A DNA stretch of 64,000 nt from Powellomyces hirtus (lineage: Eukaryota; Chytridiomycota; Chytridiomycetes; Spizellomycetales; Powellomycetaceae). Both the position numbers and the translations under genes were made by a program. How positions within the stretch are numbered: the stretch's first letter is position 1; every line of letters begins with the position of its first letter. The DNA is taken from assembly GCA_025526995.1 (NCBI GenBank), contig JAHLKG010000028.1, positions 124,001 through 188,000 on the forward strand, written 5' to 3'. Under the pieces are notes generated by a model. The model saw nothing but the letters and a program-made list of their open reading frames with translations, was not told the origin of the DNA and did not search any database. This document shows, one piece after another, positions 11,075 through 21,966 of the stretch.

Positions 11075-13557
11075 TCATCGGGCTTCACATCCAGGGAACC
11101 CCTCAAAGAGTTTGTCGATTGTCTTTGAGATATCATCCATCTGGGAAGCGTCATAGAGTGAGTCTCTCTGCTCGGTTTCCATTGTCGCAGGGAGTTGGGG
11201 AGGCTGCTGATGCTGATGATCGTCTGCCGCCATCATAGTAGTTTCATGTTCATCGCTCCGCGGCGACCAATCTGACGCAGATCGCTGCGACTGGGTACTT
11301 GCGTTGCTGGAGGTACTGGCGGCGCGTTTTGCAGCCGGAGAAGGCGGATTCTCAGGTGGGACGTGTATCTCGGCCGGAGGGCTGTATAGCGTGTCGCGCA
11401 GGGTAGCGCGTCGGTGCGGGATGTGAGATCCGCTGTAACGCGCCGAGACCGACCCTGCCTGGCTTACAGCCGCCGAACCCGTTGGGCCCGTGACACTGAC
11501 AGTGCGTAGGGCTTCGAGCGTCTGCACCGACGGCTGGGTTCGCATGCGAGGTAGAGTCGTATTTAAGGCTGAGCCAGCAGTGTTGAGCGTGAGGACACTT
11601 GCGTTGCGCATGCTGCTGCTGCTGCCTTCTGCCGCCAGTGCGAGTTTGTCAGAGTCGTCTGTGGTCACGGATTCGGCAATAATGGGGGCGATGTATTCGA
11701 GGCGTCCGTTGTGGACGTCATTAGGCGGCACTGCACCCTTTGCTTGCGGGATGGACGATGAGACGACGGTCGGTGGGTGATGGACGGTGACGATGTTGCA
11801 TGTGGGTGGAAGGTTAGTGTAGAGTGACGCGGGGTGGAGAATTGTCACGGGGATCTCAACTTGAATGGCCCGGCTGCAAACAGAAGGTGTGAGATATACC
11901 GCGCGCGTCGCTCGAAATCTCGAGGATAGCGTCGTCTCAATACCGCCAAAACACCTACCTTCGGCGGGGTTTGACGGATACCTGGACGACATACGAAACG
12001 TCGAGCAACATCCCATAACGGATCGAGCGTGCCTCAATCTAAAAATTGCAATTGTTCAATGATGTCCCCAAACCTCCCCTATCGAATGAAATCAATCCAC
12101 GCACCGGTACATCCAGATGAGCGACCAAAGCCCGTTTCTCTCCTTTTACCACTCCTTTCCACGCGGCCTTTGGAGCGGACAGCATGGCTGGTGACAGAGT
12201 CTCGGCGCCCTTCAAGGACTCAATATGCCATGTTCGTTTGGTCACTACCTCGCGCGCAAACGTCAGTGGAAGCAGGAGGGAGGAAGATGTGGGTCCTGGG
12301 GATAGTGTTGTGGAGGAGGTATGGAGAGGTAAAGTGCTAGCGGATTGAGCGAATGTTTTGACGCGACGGATGAGCGAGAGCGTGAGAGTTTCCACCTATC
12401 AATGCGGAGAAACTGTTTAGATCCTCACAGTAGGGATTGTGCAGAGGGGAACGTCGATGAGAAGAACTCCATACATTTCGTCCACAACCATTTTCCACCT
12501 CCACACTAACGAGTCCGAACGTGCCGGCGGTCCATACGCCATCTGCAGCCGTCCCGCAGCCCGCAACTCTTGCGGTGGCCTGAAGCTTGACTTCGCCCTT
12601 TTTGCCAAACCAGTATTTCCCATTGACGACGCTGGTTGTCTCGGCATGCAGCGGACTTCCCGCCTCGAGCGTGGGTGCGAAGCGCAGCAACGACTCGACC
12701 GGCGCCGACGATGGCGGCGCGGCGGACTCGAGCAGGGTAAAGTGCGTGAATGTGGAGAGAGGAGGGAGCGGGTGGGTGTGTGACATATTCTTTAGCTGTA
12801 GAGTGCTGGCAAACGTACCCGAGTGCAAAAAGATCAGGTGACGGAAAACGCACAAAAAAAAAAACTGCCCCCAAACTCACCAGCAAACAACATATCGGAT
12901 GCCCCCGACCTTCTTTTCCGAAAACGAGCTCGGTAGAGGTTTCGGACCGTCCACATTGACTTTAAAGCCCGGAAAGTGTGTGTTCCCATTGCCCGCGTTT
13001 TCCAGCGGCATCGCAAAGTCCAACACATGGCGGCCCTTTCGAGCGAGCCACATGCCGTGCTCGTCGGGCGGGCCGGCCATGACCGCATCGCTGGGAACTG
13101 TGTTTTGGGATGCATCCTGTATGTAGAGGGTGTGGTGCAGAAACGTCTTGCGATTCAATGCGGATCCCGCTGTCTCCTCTGGCAAAGCGCACAAAACACA
13201 TCAGTCTCAAATTCTTGACGCTATTCAACACCGACACCCCGCCGGGGGGCAAACCACCATCTTACCAAAACCAATCACATCCACTGAAATCCTGCCAATC
13301 TTCACTGCCCTGTTGCGCGCGACCGTGAGTGCCAGGCGCCCCGAGACATGCGATCGGGCAATGAAGAAGGTCCGATCCAGCTGCAGATCAAGCGAAACCC
13401 CTGCCGCCGTGTGTCGCACCTGCTTTGGCAACTGAAATGGGACAGCAGATGCAGAGCACGGCTCGGGACGTGACAGTTCGGTTGCCGATCGCGACGCGGG
13501 TGCGGGAGTGTGGGCATTCAGCGGATTGGACTGCCAGGTGCTTGCTGTGGCTGCCAT
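11075..13557 (-). CDS. Alpha-arrestin-like protein (arrestin N and C domains)
   Basis: This is a predicted cytosolic adaptor; fungal alpha-arrestins link ubiquitin ligases to membrane cargo. The start is the ATG at 13557. Exon 1 carries LDRTFFIARSHVSGRLALTV and VDVIGFG, an arrestin-N beta-sandwich pattern, and ends at a gtaag donor near 13266. Exon 2 (about 13185-12890) reads FLHHTLYIQD through LPSSFSEKKVGGIRYVV, the classic arrestin-N segment where the protein recognises LPSSF and IRY. Later exons give FGLVSVEVENGCGRNV and IQVEIPVTILHP, matching arrestin-C strands. The tail of about 250 residues is low-complexity Ser/Thr/Pro/Gln with His-Gln runs, as is usual in fungal arrestins. I see no clear PPxY motif, although PPSPAAKR and similar Pro clusters occur. 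Splice limits of the middle exons are approximate. Confidence 0.75.
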
Positions 13558-16289
13558 TTGATAATGGGTATCTGATCCTCACAAATTGCGAGTGCAGAAA
13601 GCGCTCTTCAGTTCAACGTGGGGGTATTAGTTTCTTATTTGCGAAGAACAACGCTATGGCTGTCTGTCATAAGCCCGCGCTAAGAGTAACTATATGCTTG
13701 GAACTGGCCCGACCTGAGCCATATTGGACGTATTTTTCGTTTAGAATCTGTGCTACTGTTACGTCCCGTCTAATGTTTCAGCTTAAGCGTGAGCTAAAAA
13801 TCGCATCAAGAATAAATGAGTAGCTCCCAACAACTCGGATTGCTCCTCGGTGGGACTTGCTTAATTATGTCCAGAAGCGCCGGCTCTCGTGACAGAGAAC
13901 TTGCTCTTGAATAACGAAAGAAAAACCCCTTTTTGCCAAGGAATGGCATTTTACGAATATGCGACGACAGAGAAGACAAACATTCCTGACCGGCATTCCT
14001 TTTAGACATCCAATCCCCACCAATCCGGGCTGGAGAGAATAATCAAGTTGTCTGTTCTCACAAACCGTTCATAGGATTCAGTGCGGCTGACCAGGAACAG
14101 TGCCATGACATATAGGTAGATCCTCTCTGAAGTCAAGAGACCCCTCACTGAGAAAGGCATTGAGAGCTCCAAAACTACATCCAGCTGATCACGACACGAG
14201 TGTCCCTCAACCGACACTGTCAAAAACGAGGTGCATGCGCCACATTAGATCAGCAAAATGAGGAGGACGCGTTTTCGACTTAACCTGCGGAATGGCCCGC
14301 GGGGATCGGGATGAGCTATTTGAGCAAGGCCAAAAAAAAAACGGGAGGGAGTCAAGGACCGTGGCGATCTCGACTCAACCTGTGAAAGGAGATTGGAACA
14401 AAGTTCCAAAAGGGGGCAAAACCATCAAGTTGCTCATAGGGCTATGGGGTGGCCCGATGCATGTCTGGCGGCTACAGCAAGCGGTGACTGTCTACATCAG
14501 AGTAGGGAACGGTGCCAAACCGAAATGTGTCGGAGCCTGAAAATTCTCAACCCGAAAAAAAATCAGCACTATAATTGGGCTTCATCAGCCACAGGCGACA
14601 AACATTCCATATAACCCTCGGGTAGTATATGCTTTCATGGTAGGTAGCCATATAGAACAGGGGAAATCCGCCGTGCGTTAAACAAAACCTGTCTCCCACC
14701 TTTTTCTACAAGGAGGGCGACTCTACTATCGTAGTATCGTCTTCAGATAGATGGCCGACACCCATTCTACCACACAGTGGAAGCGGCTGGCTCCTCCATT
14801 TTCTTTCGGCATTGTACTTGAGTATCAATCCAATTTTCGACCCACCAGGGCTTTTGGTCGTTATGCAAATCTTGGTGCCCCGATTCATGGGGCCGCTGTT
14901 GCCCCAGTTCGAGTTGTGCAGATTTTGGGCAAAAAAAAGATCGCCGAGTCTTGCTTGTATGTTTCAGCTACCCAGTCCGCCGCCTTTCCCACCATTGGGA
15001 GGCCTCAGGGGGATCATGGCCAGCCGTCCCAAGGAGTGCGATCCGTGCATGTTGCATTCCAGTTAAACCGCCGTTATCTCCGAGATTGGTATTTTAATCC
15101 GGGTCTGTCTATGGCCATAGCCGCGTAGTTTGCATTTTCATACCCCTGTTTTTGTTTGTTTTTTTCATCATTCGAGGACCCCACCCACCGCAAGACGTCG
15201 ACCACGACCACGACCCATACCCCTGTTTTGCGACAGATCCATGGGCTCGCAAGTCTATCCGAGAGCTCGAGAGCCATCGCTTCCTTCTTCCCCACCCGTC
15301 GCGAAAACCCTCGATGTGGGGGAAACTGCTTTCATAGCCTCCTGCGTTCGATCTAGATGCAGACATACTAGTCCGTGCTCGTGCTTCCTACCCTTCCAGG
15401 ACTGGTCACGTCCATGGGCCCTCCTTTCGCAGTGGGTTCAAGTTTCCGCCTCCGTGGTGTTGGCAGAGCAGGGCTGCGCACATACATCCATCTCCATCCC
15501 CAACTTGCTTCTCCAAATTAGGGGGGGAAAGAAAAGAATCGGGATCCGCTCGAACCTGGAACGCAACGGCCCAACGGAGGGGGGGGGGTCTCATAGTGCA
15601 ATACTAGCAATGATCCGAATCATGGGCCGAGCCCGACGAGCTACAGTAGACGCACCAATGATGTTCAGCCGCTACTTTTGACATTGGAGTTGAAGCTGCT
15701 CGAGCGGGTGGGGAAAAAAAAAAAAAAAAAAACAGCGGCTGTGGTACCCCACCGGCAGTGCGCCGAATGGGTCAAAGAGAGGAAACTGGGATCACAGCAA
15801 TGTCATTCGCGTGCTCAACGGGTGGCTCCTGTATGCGTACCCGCTTCCAGAGGGTTATCGACGGGCCCCCCCGGACTGCGTTGGGGGAACGGAGAGTTTC
15901 CGGTGCGGTCTGCTCACGAAAGATCCAAGGGTACACAAATGGGTGGGAACAAAGTGGGATGGGCGGTTGTGACAATTGCGCATCTGTTTCAAATAGACGT
16001 CAGAACTCTTTCTGGTCTACTAACTTGCAGGACCTTACGGTGTGCTGTCCGGCCCGCCCGCCGGCAACACCGGCTTCGCCCATGTAAGAAAGGTCCGACC
16101 AGCACGGCGGTCAAACGCGGCAAGCTCAGCATATTCAATGGTGAAAAGGGGGCATTAAGGACTAAAGCATCAGAGACTGGGTCATTGGCAGCAGCCTACG
16201 AGATACTAACATGATGTTTGAATATATTTCACAATGATACAAAAGAAAATGCGAGAGGAGAATCACATATGCGGCAAACGCTAATGGGT
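13558..16289. other. Long intergenic region, no confident gene
   Basis: This 2.7 kb stretch separates the arrestin and 6PGDH genes. The best plus-strand ORF from a real ATG is 14751-15128 (125 codons), with no recognised motif and no splice context. Others overlap on opposite strands as shadows. A 19-base poly-A run lies at about 15714-15732, preceded by a G-rich run near 15580. I see no tRNA or rRNA. Part of it must be 3' UTR of 6PGDH and promoter of the arrestin gene. Confidence 0.4.
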
Positions 16290-18202
16290 TTAAGCGTTGT
16301 AGGTCGAGGACGCAACACGTCCGCCGCGACCGGTCCAGTTGGTGTGTACCCAGGTACCAGTCTTTCCTTCCAGCTCGTAAGTGTGAGCTCCAAAAAAGTC
16401 ACGCTGAGCCTGGAGCAGGTTGGCGGGAACACGAGCTGAGCGGTAACCGTCGTAGAACGACAAAGCAGAGGTCAAAGCGGGAACTGGGACACCGAGGAGC
16501 ATTGCCTGGGAGGCGACGCGACGGTAGTGAGGCAGGGCGCGGTGGATAGCCTTGGTGAAGAACGGGTCAAGAAGCAAGTTCTTCAAGTCAGGCTTGGTCT
16601 TGAACGCGTTGTTGATGTCACGCAGGAAGGCGCTGCGGATGATGCATCCTCCCCTCCACATGAGGGCAATACCACCAAAGTTCAAGTTCCATTTGCTCTC
16701 GTCGCCAGCAGCACGGAGCTCCATGAATCCTTGGGCGTAGGAGATGATCTTGGCAGCGTAGATAGCTTGTTTAATGTCATCCAAGAAAGCCTTCTTGTCG
16801 CCAGAGAACTGAACGTTCTCAGGTCCGCGCAGGATCTTGCTGGCAGCGACACGCTCGTCCTTCAGCGCCGACAGGCAGCGCGCGAAAACGGCCTCGCTGA
16901 CAAGGGTGACAGGGATGCCGAGGTCAAGGGCAGAGATGGCAGTCCATTTACCGGTTCCTTTCTAGATACAATAATTCCAGGGGAAATGTAAGCTTCATTT
17001 TCCAGAATCAACAGCAACGGATGCGGAAATCCGTACCTGGCCAGCGGCATCACGAATCTTCTCAACGAGAGGGCTGCCGTCCTCATCCTTGAACGCGAGC
17101 ACCAGAGCAGTGATCTCAACCAAGAAGGAGTCGAGCTCAGACTTGTTCCATTCGGTAAAGGTGGCGGCCATGTCGTCGTAAGACATTTTGAGGAGGTTCT
17201 TCATAATGTCGTAAGCCTCAGCAAGAATCTGCATGTCTCCGTACTCGATACCGTTGTGGACCATCTTGACATAGTGACCGGAACCACCCTCGCCAACCCA
17301 GTCACAGCATGGCTCACCCTCCTCAGTCTTGGCAGCAACTGCTTGGAAAATGTCCTTGATCAAAGGCCTGAGGGATGGCATGAGCGCATTGGAAACACGC
17401 GAAACAACCAGTGGTATGGCGTCTTACCAGGCCTCAGGAGTACCTCCAGGCATCAAAGAGGGTCCGTAACGGGCACCCTCCTCACCTCCAGAGACACCGG
17501 TACCGACAAACAAGAAGCCCTTGTCTTGCAGGTACTTGCAACGGCGGTTGGTGTCGGGGTAGTGGGAGTTTCCACCGTCAATGATCAGGTCCCCCTTTTC
17601 CAGGTGAGGCAGCAGCTGTTCAATAAAGTCATCGACGGCCTGTCCGGCCTTGACGAGCAGCATGACCTTTCGGGGAGCCTTGAGCTTCTTGCAGAGCTCC
17701 TCGATGGAGTGAGCACCCTGGACCTTGGTTCCTAAGAACAGAAACGGGGGCAAGGCGCGCAGTTGAGCATGCCTGGTTCGCAAGAACACGTCGGTATATT
17801 CTCTCGCGCGCGCTCACCCTTGGCCTCCTGCGCAAGGAAATCATCGACCTTGCTGACGGTACGGTTGTATGCGACGACGGTGTAGCCGTGGTCGTCCATG
17901 TTGAGAATCAAGTTTTGGCCCTTATCGATTAGAGATCAAGGGTTAGTCCTGGAGGACGAATGGAGTTTTGTCACACCTCTGCATAGTGTAGCATTTGTTT
18001 ACCATGACGGCCAGACCGATAAGGCCAATGTCACCACTACATTTACAAGAGGGGTAGCAGGGTCAGTGAGGGAGAATGCATCAAAACAGCGGGAACGGTT
18101 GGTTGGGGGGGGAGCTGGCAAGAATGGAGCAGATGGACACGATCTGGGAAGCAGGAGCAGACAGGAGCAGGAGGGGGTTGCTACTTACGTTGCTTCAGCC
18201 AT
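16290..18202 (-). CDS. GND1: 6-phosphogluconate dehydrogenase, decarboxylating
   Basis: This cytosolic enzyme makes ribulose 5-phosphate, CO2 and NADPH in the oxidative pentose phosphate pathway. A 14-nt first exon (18202-18189, Met-Ala-Glu-Ala) joins exon 18036-18003 (DIGLIGLAVM, the NADP-binding Rossmann turn) and exon 17920-17818 (GQNLILNMDDHGY, VVAYNRTVSK). Later exons carry IIDGGNSHYPDT, GTGVSGGEEGARYGPSLMPGG, HNGIEYGDMQ with the substrate-binding region, and KGTGKWT. The long last exon, beginning near 16961, ends in Ser-Thr-Tyr-Asn-Ala before the stop at 16290. Length and motif order agree with the roughly 490-residue eukaryotic enzyme. Donors are gtaagt, gtaaac and gtgagc type. The very short first exon is unusual but has consensus splice sites. 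Confidence 0.96.
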
Positions 18203-19084
18203 TGGTTATGTGGGAGTGTGAAAGAGAAGGGGGGGTAGTGAAGGGGAGACTGTGTTGAGTCTGTAGCGAGGGAATGTAGTTGTGAGAGAGATGGGGGGTG
18301 GGCAGAAGATGGATGTGGTGTTATCGGTGAGATGTAATGCCCGACTGACCGACCGACGGGACGCCCGTGACTCATCGATTGCCTGACTTCAGTGAGTGAG
18401 TGATTCGTCATCAAGCCGCCCGCGTATGTAGAATCCATTCATTCATTCATTCCCTCACTCCATCACTCAAAGAGTCAGTCAAAGAGTCCAATGCCATTCC
18501 CATTTGCGACTCCATCCCCAATCCTATTATTATGCCCACCGAACTGACTGAGTGACTGACTGACTGCCTGCCTAGAGGATAGATAGACTGAATGACTGAC
18601 TGACTGACTGACTGACTGACTCGTTGACTGACTCTTTGACTAACTGACTGACTGCCTAGAGGATAGATAGATAGATAGATAGACTGACTGACGGACTAAC
18701 TGACTAACTGACTGACTGCCTAGAGGATAGATAGATAGATAGACGGACTGACTGACTGACTCTTTGACTGACTGATTGGGGAATCCTTGATTGATTGATT
18801 GATTTGATTGATTTGTTTTTCATTTGCCATCCCATTCTTAGGTCCATATGTCACGTGGTCTCTCGTCAAAGTCAAAACTAGAGCATACATCTAGGTGAAT
18901 ATCCTAATCATTATTATAGTATTTGTTACAGTTTAGCGATGAACATCACTATCAGCCCATGATCCACTCGCGGGTCGATTCGCTGCAACTTTGGCACGTT
19001 GCTTCAAAAACTGTGACGTATGTCGCATCCTCTCCTGGATGCTACGGATATAGTCGTCTGCGGATTTCGGCTACATATTGCGCG
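18203..19084. repeat. Intergenic region with tetranucleotide microsatellites
   Basis: Positions about 18420-18830 consist largely of gact, gata, gatt and attc tetramers in long, interrupted runs, with a higher-order unit gactgcctagaggatagata repeated about three times (near 18570, 18650 and 18715). No ORF or RNA gene is seen. The segment 18203-18420 is the 6PGDH promoter; 18840-19084 lies downstream of the CEP44-like gene. Confidence 0.8.
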
Positions 19085-21458
19085 TCAACACATTGAAAAA
19101 CGAGACCGAGTCTGCCGTTTCGATATCATGCGCGGGGCACGTACCTTGGTGGGTGACACTCGGTTGTATGCAGTGTTGAAAACACTAGGCTGCGACGTGC
19201 TCACGCTGGCTCGGAAGCTCCTCATCGTGCCATCTTGTTGCGCATCGTGCAATGGCGAACCACTGTCATCCGCATAGCGTTGGCTGGTCCGGAAACTGTC
19301 TTGCATTGGAGGCGCGTTGCTTCGGATGCTCGCATAATGAGTTGCCTGGCTCGGCCCAGCGTGCTGCACTCCGTTGGTCTGTGCTCCACCATCTAATGAC
19401 GAACCCGGCGTTTTCTCCAACGACGGCTCCGGGACGCGGCCATCTGGGCTTGCTGCAATCGTTCCATTCAGCATGCTTCTTTCCGCGGCGCGTTGCTCTA
19501 GAGCCGCTACGCGAGCCGCCATCGCCTCAGCATGCGCTTCATGCCTCGACTCCAAGTCTGCTACTCGCTTTCGCAATTGCATGGCTTCCTATTCTCAAGA
19601 GCATGAGCGCCATGACAGTGCAAACAAATGCTCAACTTCTTTAGCGCAGCCAACACCCTACCTCTTCCTTGGCAGCAAACATGCTCATAAAGTTGTCAAA
19701 GAGAGGTTGCATCATATCGTACGGAAGGTATGACGCTGTGGGTTGCACAGTTGTCTGCGCGGGTGCATTTGCTGGTGGAGCAGTGGGCGCAACCCACGTT
19801 CGAGACAGAAACTGAAATGGTTGTGTGCCCTCGCATTGTGGTTCCGTACTGGGTCGGACTGGTGATGACTGCAGCGGCCGTAGTGGTGGTGGAGGCTGCT
19901 GTTGGTTTCGCTCGTGTCGTTGCTCATCTGGACGTGCTGGCGATTGTGCAATGTGGTTGTTAGGCTGGTCGTGGCCTGGCCGCCGAGGCTGCTCGCGTCG
20001 AGGACTGGCTTGCTCCACGTCGTCTTTTGCTTGTTGACCCGCTTTCGGCACGTCTGGCGACGTAGGCGCATCTCCATGTCCAGCCAGCGACGCCTGTTCA
20101 GACAAAAAGGTATCATCCAGTCCAGACTTTGGGATCGGCGTAGATTTGAGAATTGACGGTTGTTCTAGAAAGTTGAGATCCATCGACATCCCATGGTCCA
20201 CCAGCAACGGCGCTGGGACCGGGTGCGGAGCGGGCTCGTAAATGGTATACCCTTCTGTCTTCCGAGTCATTGCGGGACTAGACGAGGCGCTTTGCGTGGT
20301 GCGTGGGGGTGACGAGTGCTGACCGCTGGCATACTGGTGCTGGGAGTAATGGCGTTGGACCCGGGCTGGAGAGGATGACGTGGCTGCATCGACAATCTCC
20401 TCTGCAACAACTGGGCTTTTCCAGCTTGTAGCGTTGGAGGTGTGCATATGGCCATCGGTGTTTCCGGGAATAGTGCGATGGTGTTTCCGATCGGGAGAGT
20501 GTTGTTTCTGTCGGGGACTGCGGTTGTCCACCACATCCTCGTCAACGTCATGATACTGGTTATGGAACGAATCATCTGGATTCGCAAATGGCGCATCATG
20601 ATTTCGACCTGAGGAAATGAATCGTCCATAAACTCTCGGCCATGCACACAGTACTCTGACATTCATATCCTACCATCATGTGATGCCGCTTGGTTGGATC
20701 GCGGCAAAGATCTGGTCGACATACGAAATGCCTGGTCATATTCCGGGGACTGATGACCATTCACAATAGCAACATTATTCTGCAGAATCTTGTAATAATG
20801 TTCCGTTTGCCTATCCGAGCGTGGTGGTGATTGCCGCACGGCCTGCACGCGACGGACAGGGTCGCGCTTTGTCTCCGTCGTGCGGTGACGGGGAAGATTC
20901 ACCGGCGAGTTCCTCACAGTCGTTACCCGATGTCCGTCTTCCACGGGGCGATGCCGCGTCAGGTTCCCGTGCAACGTCTTTGCCATCCGGATGAGATCCC
21001 CAATAAAGATCAGTTTCCGCTCCGCGAAACCGATATTGAAAAACTGCTCCTTTGTCAGCTGCGGCCGGTACCCAAACTCATCACGCAGCAACCGGTATGT
21101 CGACTCGATGAATCGTGCATCCTTCTTCCCATACAGCTCATATCCCTTCGATGCGAAATGACGCGCGAGAACATGCGAAAAGTCGAGCAAGATGAAGTGG
21201 ATGATGGGGAGGAAGGCCGTAGGATCTCCCTTGGTGGCTCTGCCAATGGGAAAGAAGGGGACGATTGTCCAAAGTGAGCTTGTCTATTTACGTGATGGAA
21301 ACGACTGAGTAGCGTGGATGCGGCCTGCAAGTGGGAAAGGCGGCTCGGTGCGCAGTGAAGACGTACCCGTAAACATCAAAGGGTCCCGAATAGCGAATAC
21401 GCCGCAAGTCCGCTTGAGTCTTGAGGAGATTGTTATTCAGATCGCCGGTTGCGGACAT
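19085..21458 (-). CDS. CEP44: CEP44-like centrosomal protein
   Basis: CEP44 binds centrioles and helps centriole-to-centrosome conversion in animals. Exon 1 (21458-21367) reads MSATGDLNNNLLKTQADLR. Exon 2 (from 21239) continues with TKGDPTAFLPIIHF, then ARHFASKGYELYGKKDARFI, STYRLLRDEFGYRPQLTKEQF and GFAERKLIFIGDLI. Order and spacing match the CEP44 domain (GDP, LPI, ND-RFI, LLRD-F-Y-P-LTK-QF and GFAE blocks). The next exon is a long disordered Gln/Pro/Ser/His-rich linker. The last exon has a coiled coil (QLRKRVADLESRHEAHAEAM and on) and a basic tail ending at 19085. At about 690 residues it is longer than animal CEP44 owing to the linker. Its presence implies centrioles, hence a zoosporic organism. 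Confidence 0.85.
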
Positions 21459-21966
21459 CCTACAAAGTCGGGACTTTGACCAATGAAGAAAACTGAAACC
21501 GGCGAGAGATGCTCCACAAATACAAAAAAAAAAAGGAAAAAGGGAGAACGTCTGCACTTCGCGTCTCAGTCGCCTCGCGGTCGATACCCTTAACGCAGAT
21601 CTGCAGACGCAATGGTTTTTGAAAGGGTTTTCAAACGGAGCCGGATGCATCCTCGATGCGGCAGAACGGTTGTTCACAGGCATGTTACGGGGGTAGCTCT
21701 CATTCATATTAATACCGGAATGGCAAGGCATTCCACAACAGCAAATGCGCCCGGCATCATGGGCAGTTGCAAAAGCTAAGTGCTAAAACAAATCGCCTCC
21801 TAACACCACTATGAGTTGAGGTTATGTCAGATCAAACAAGAATGAAGAAAGATGGATTTTGTTACTCGGCGCAAGCTTGACGTTTACAAGCAAGTCACGA
21901 AATGGGATGCGAAAGCAGTGCATGAGAGTAAAATCAAGAGGATTGCAAAATATTCAAAGCAAGTTG

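Noticed and set aside
14751..15128. A 125-codon plus-strand ORF from ATG in the 13.6-16.3 kb gap.
   Set aside because: It has no motif, no splice context and overlapping open frames on both strands. It is not better than chance for this length of DNA.
18420..18830. The short regular repeats were considered as a CRISPR array.
   Set aside because: They are simple tetranucleotide runs without unique spacers, in a eukaryotic context.
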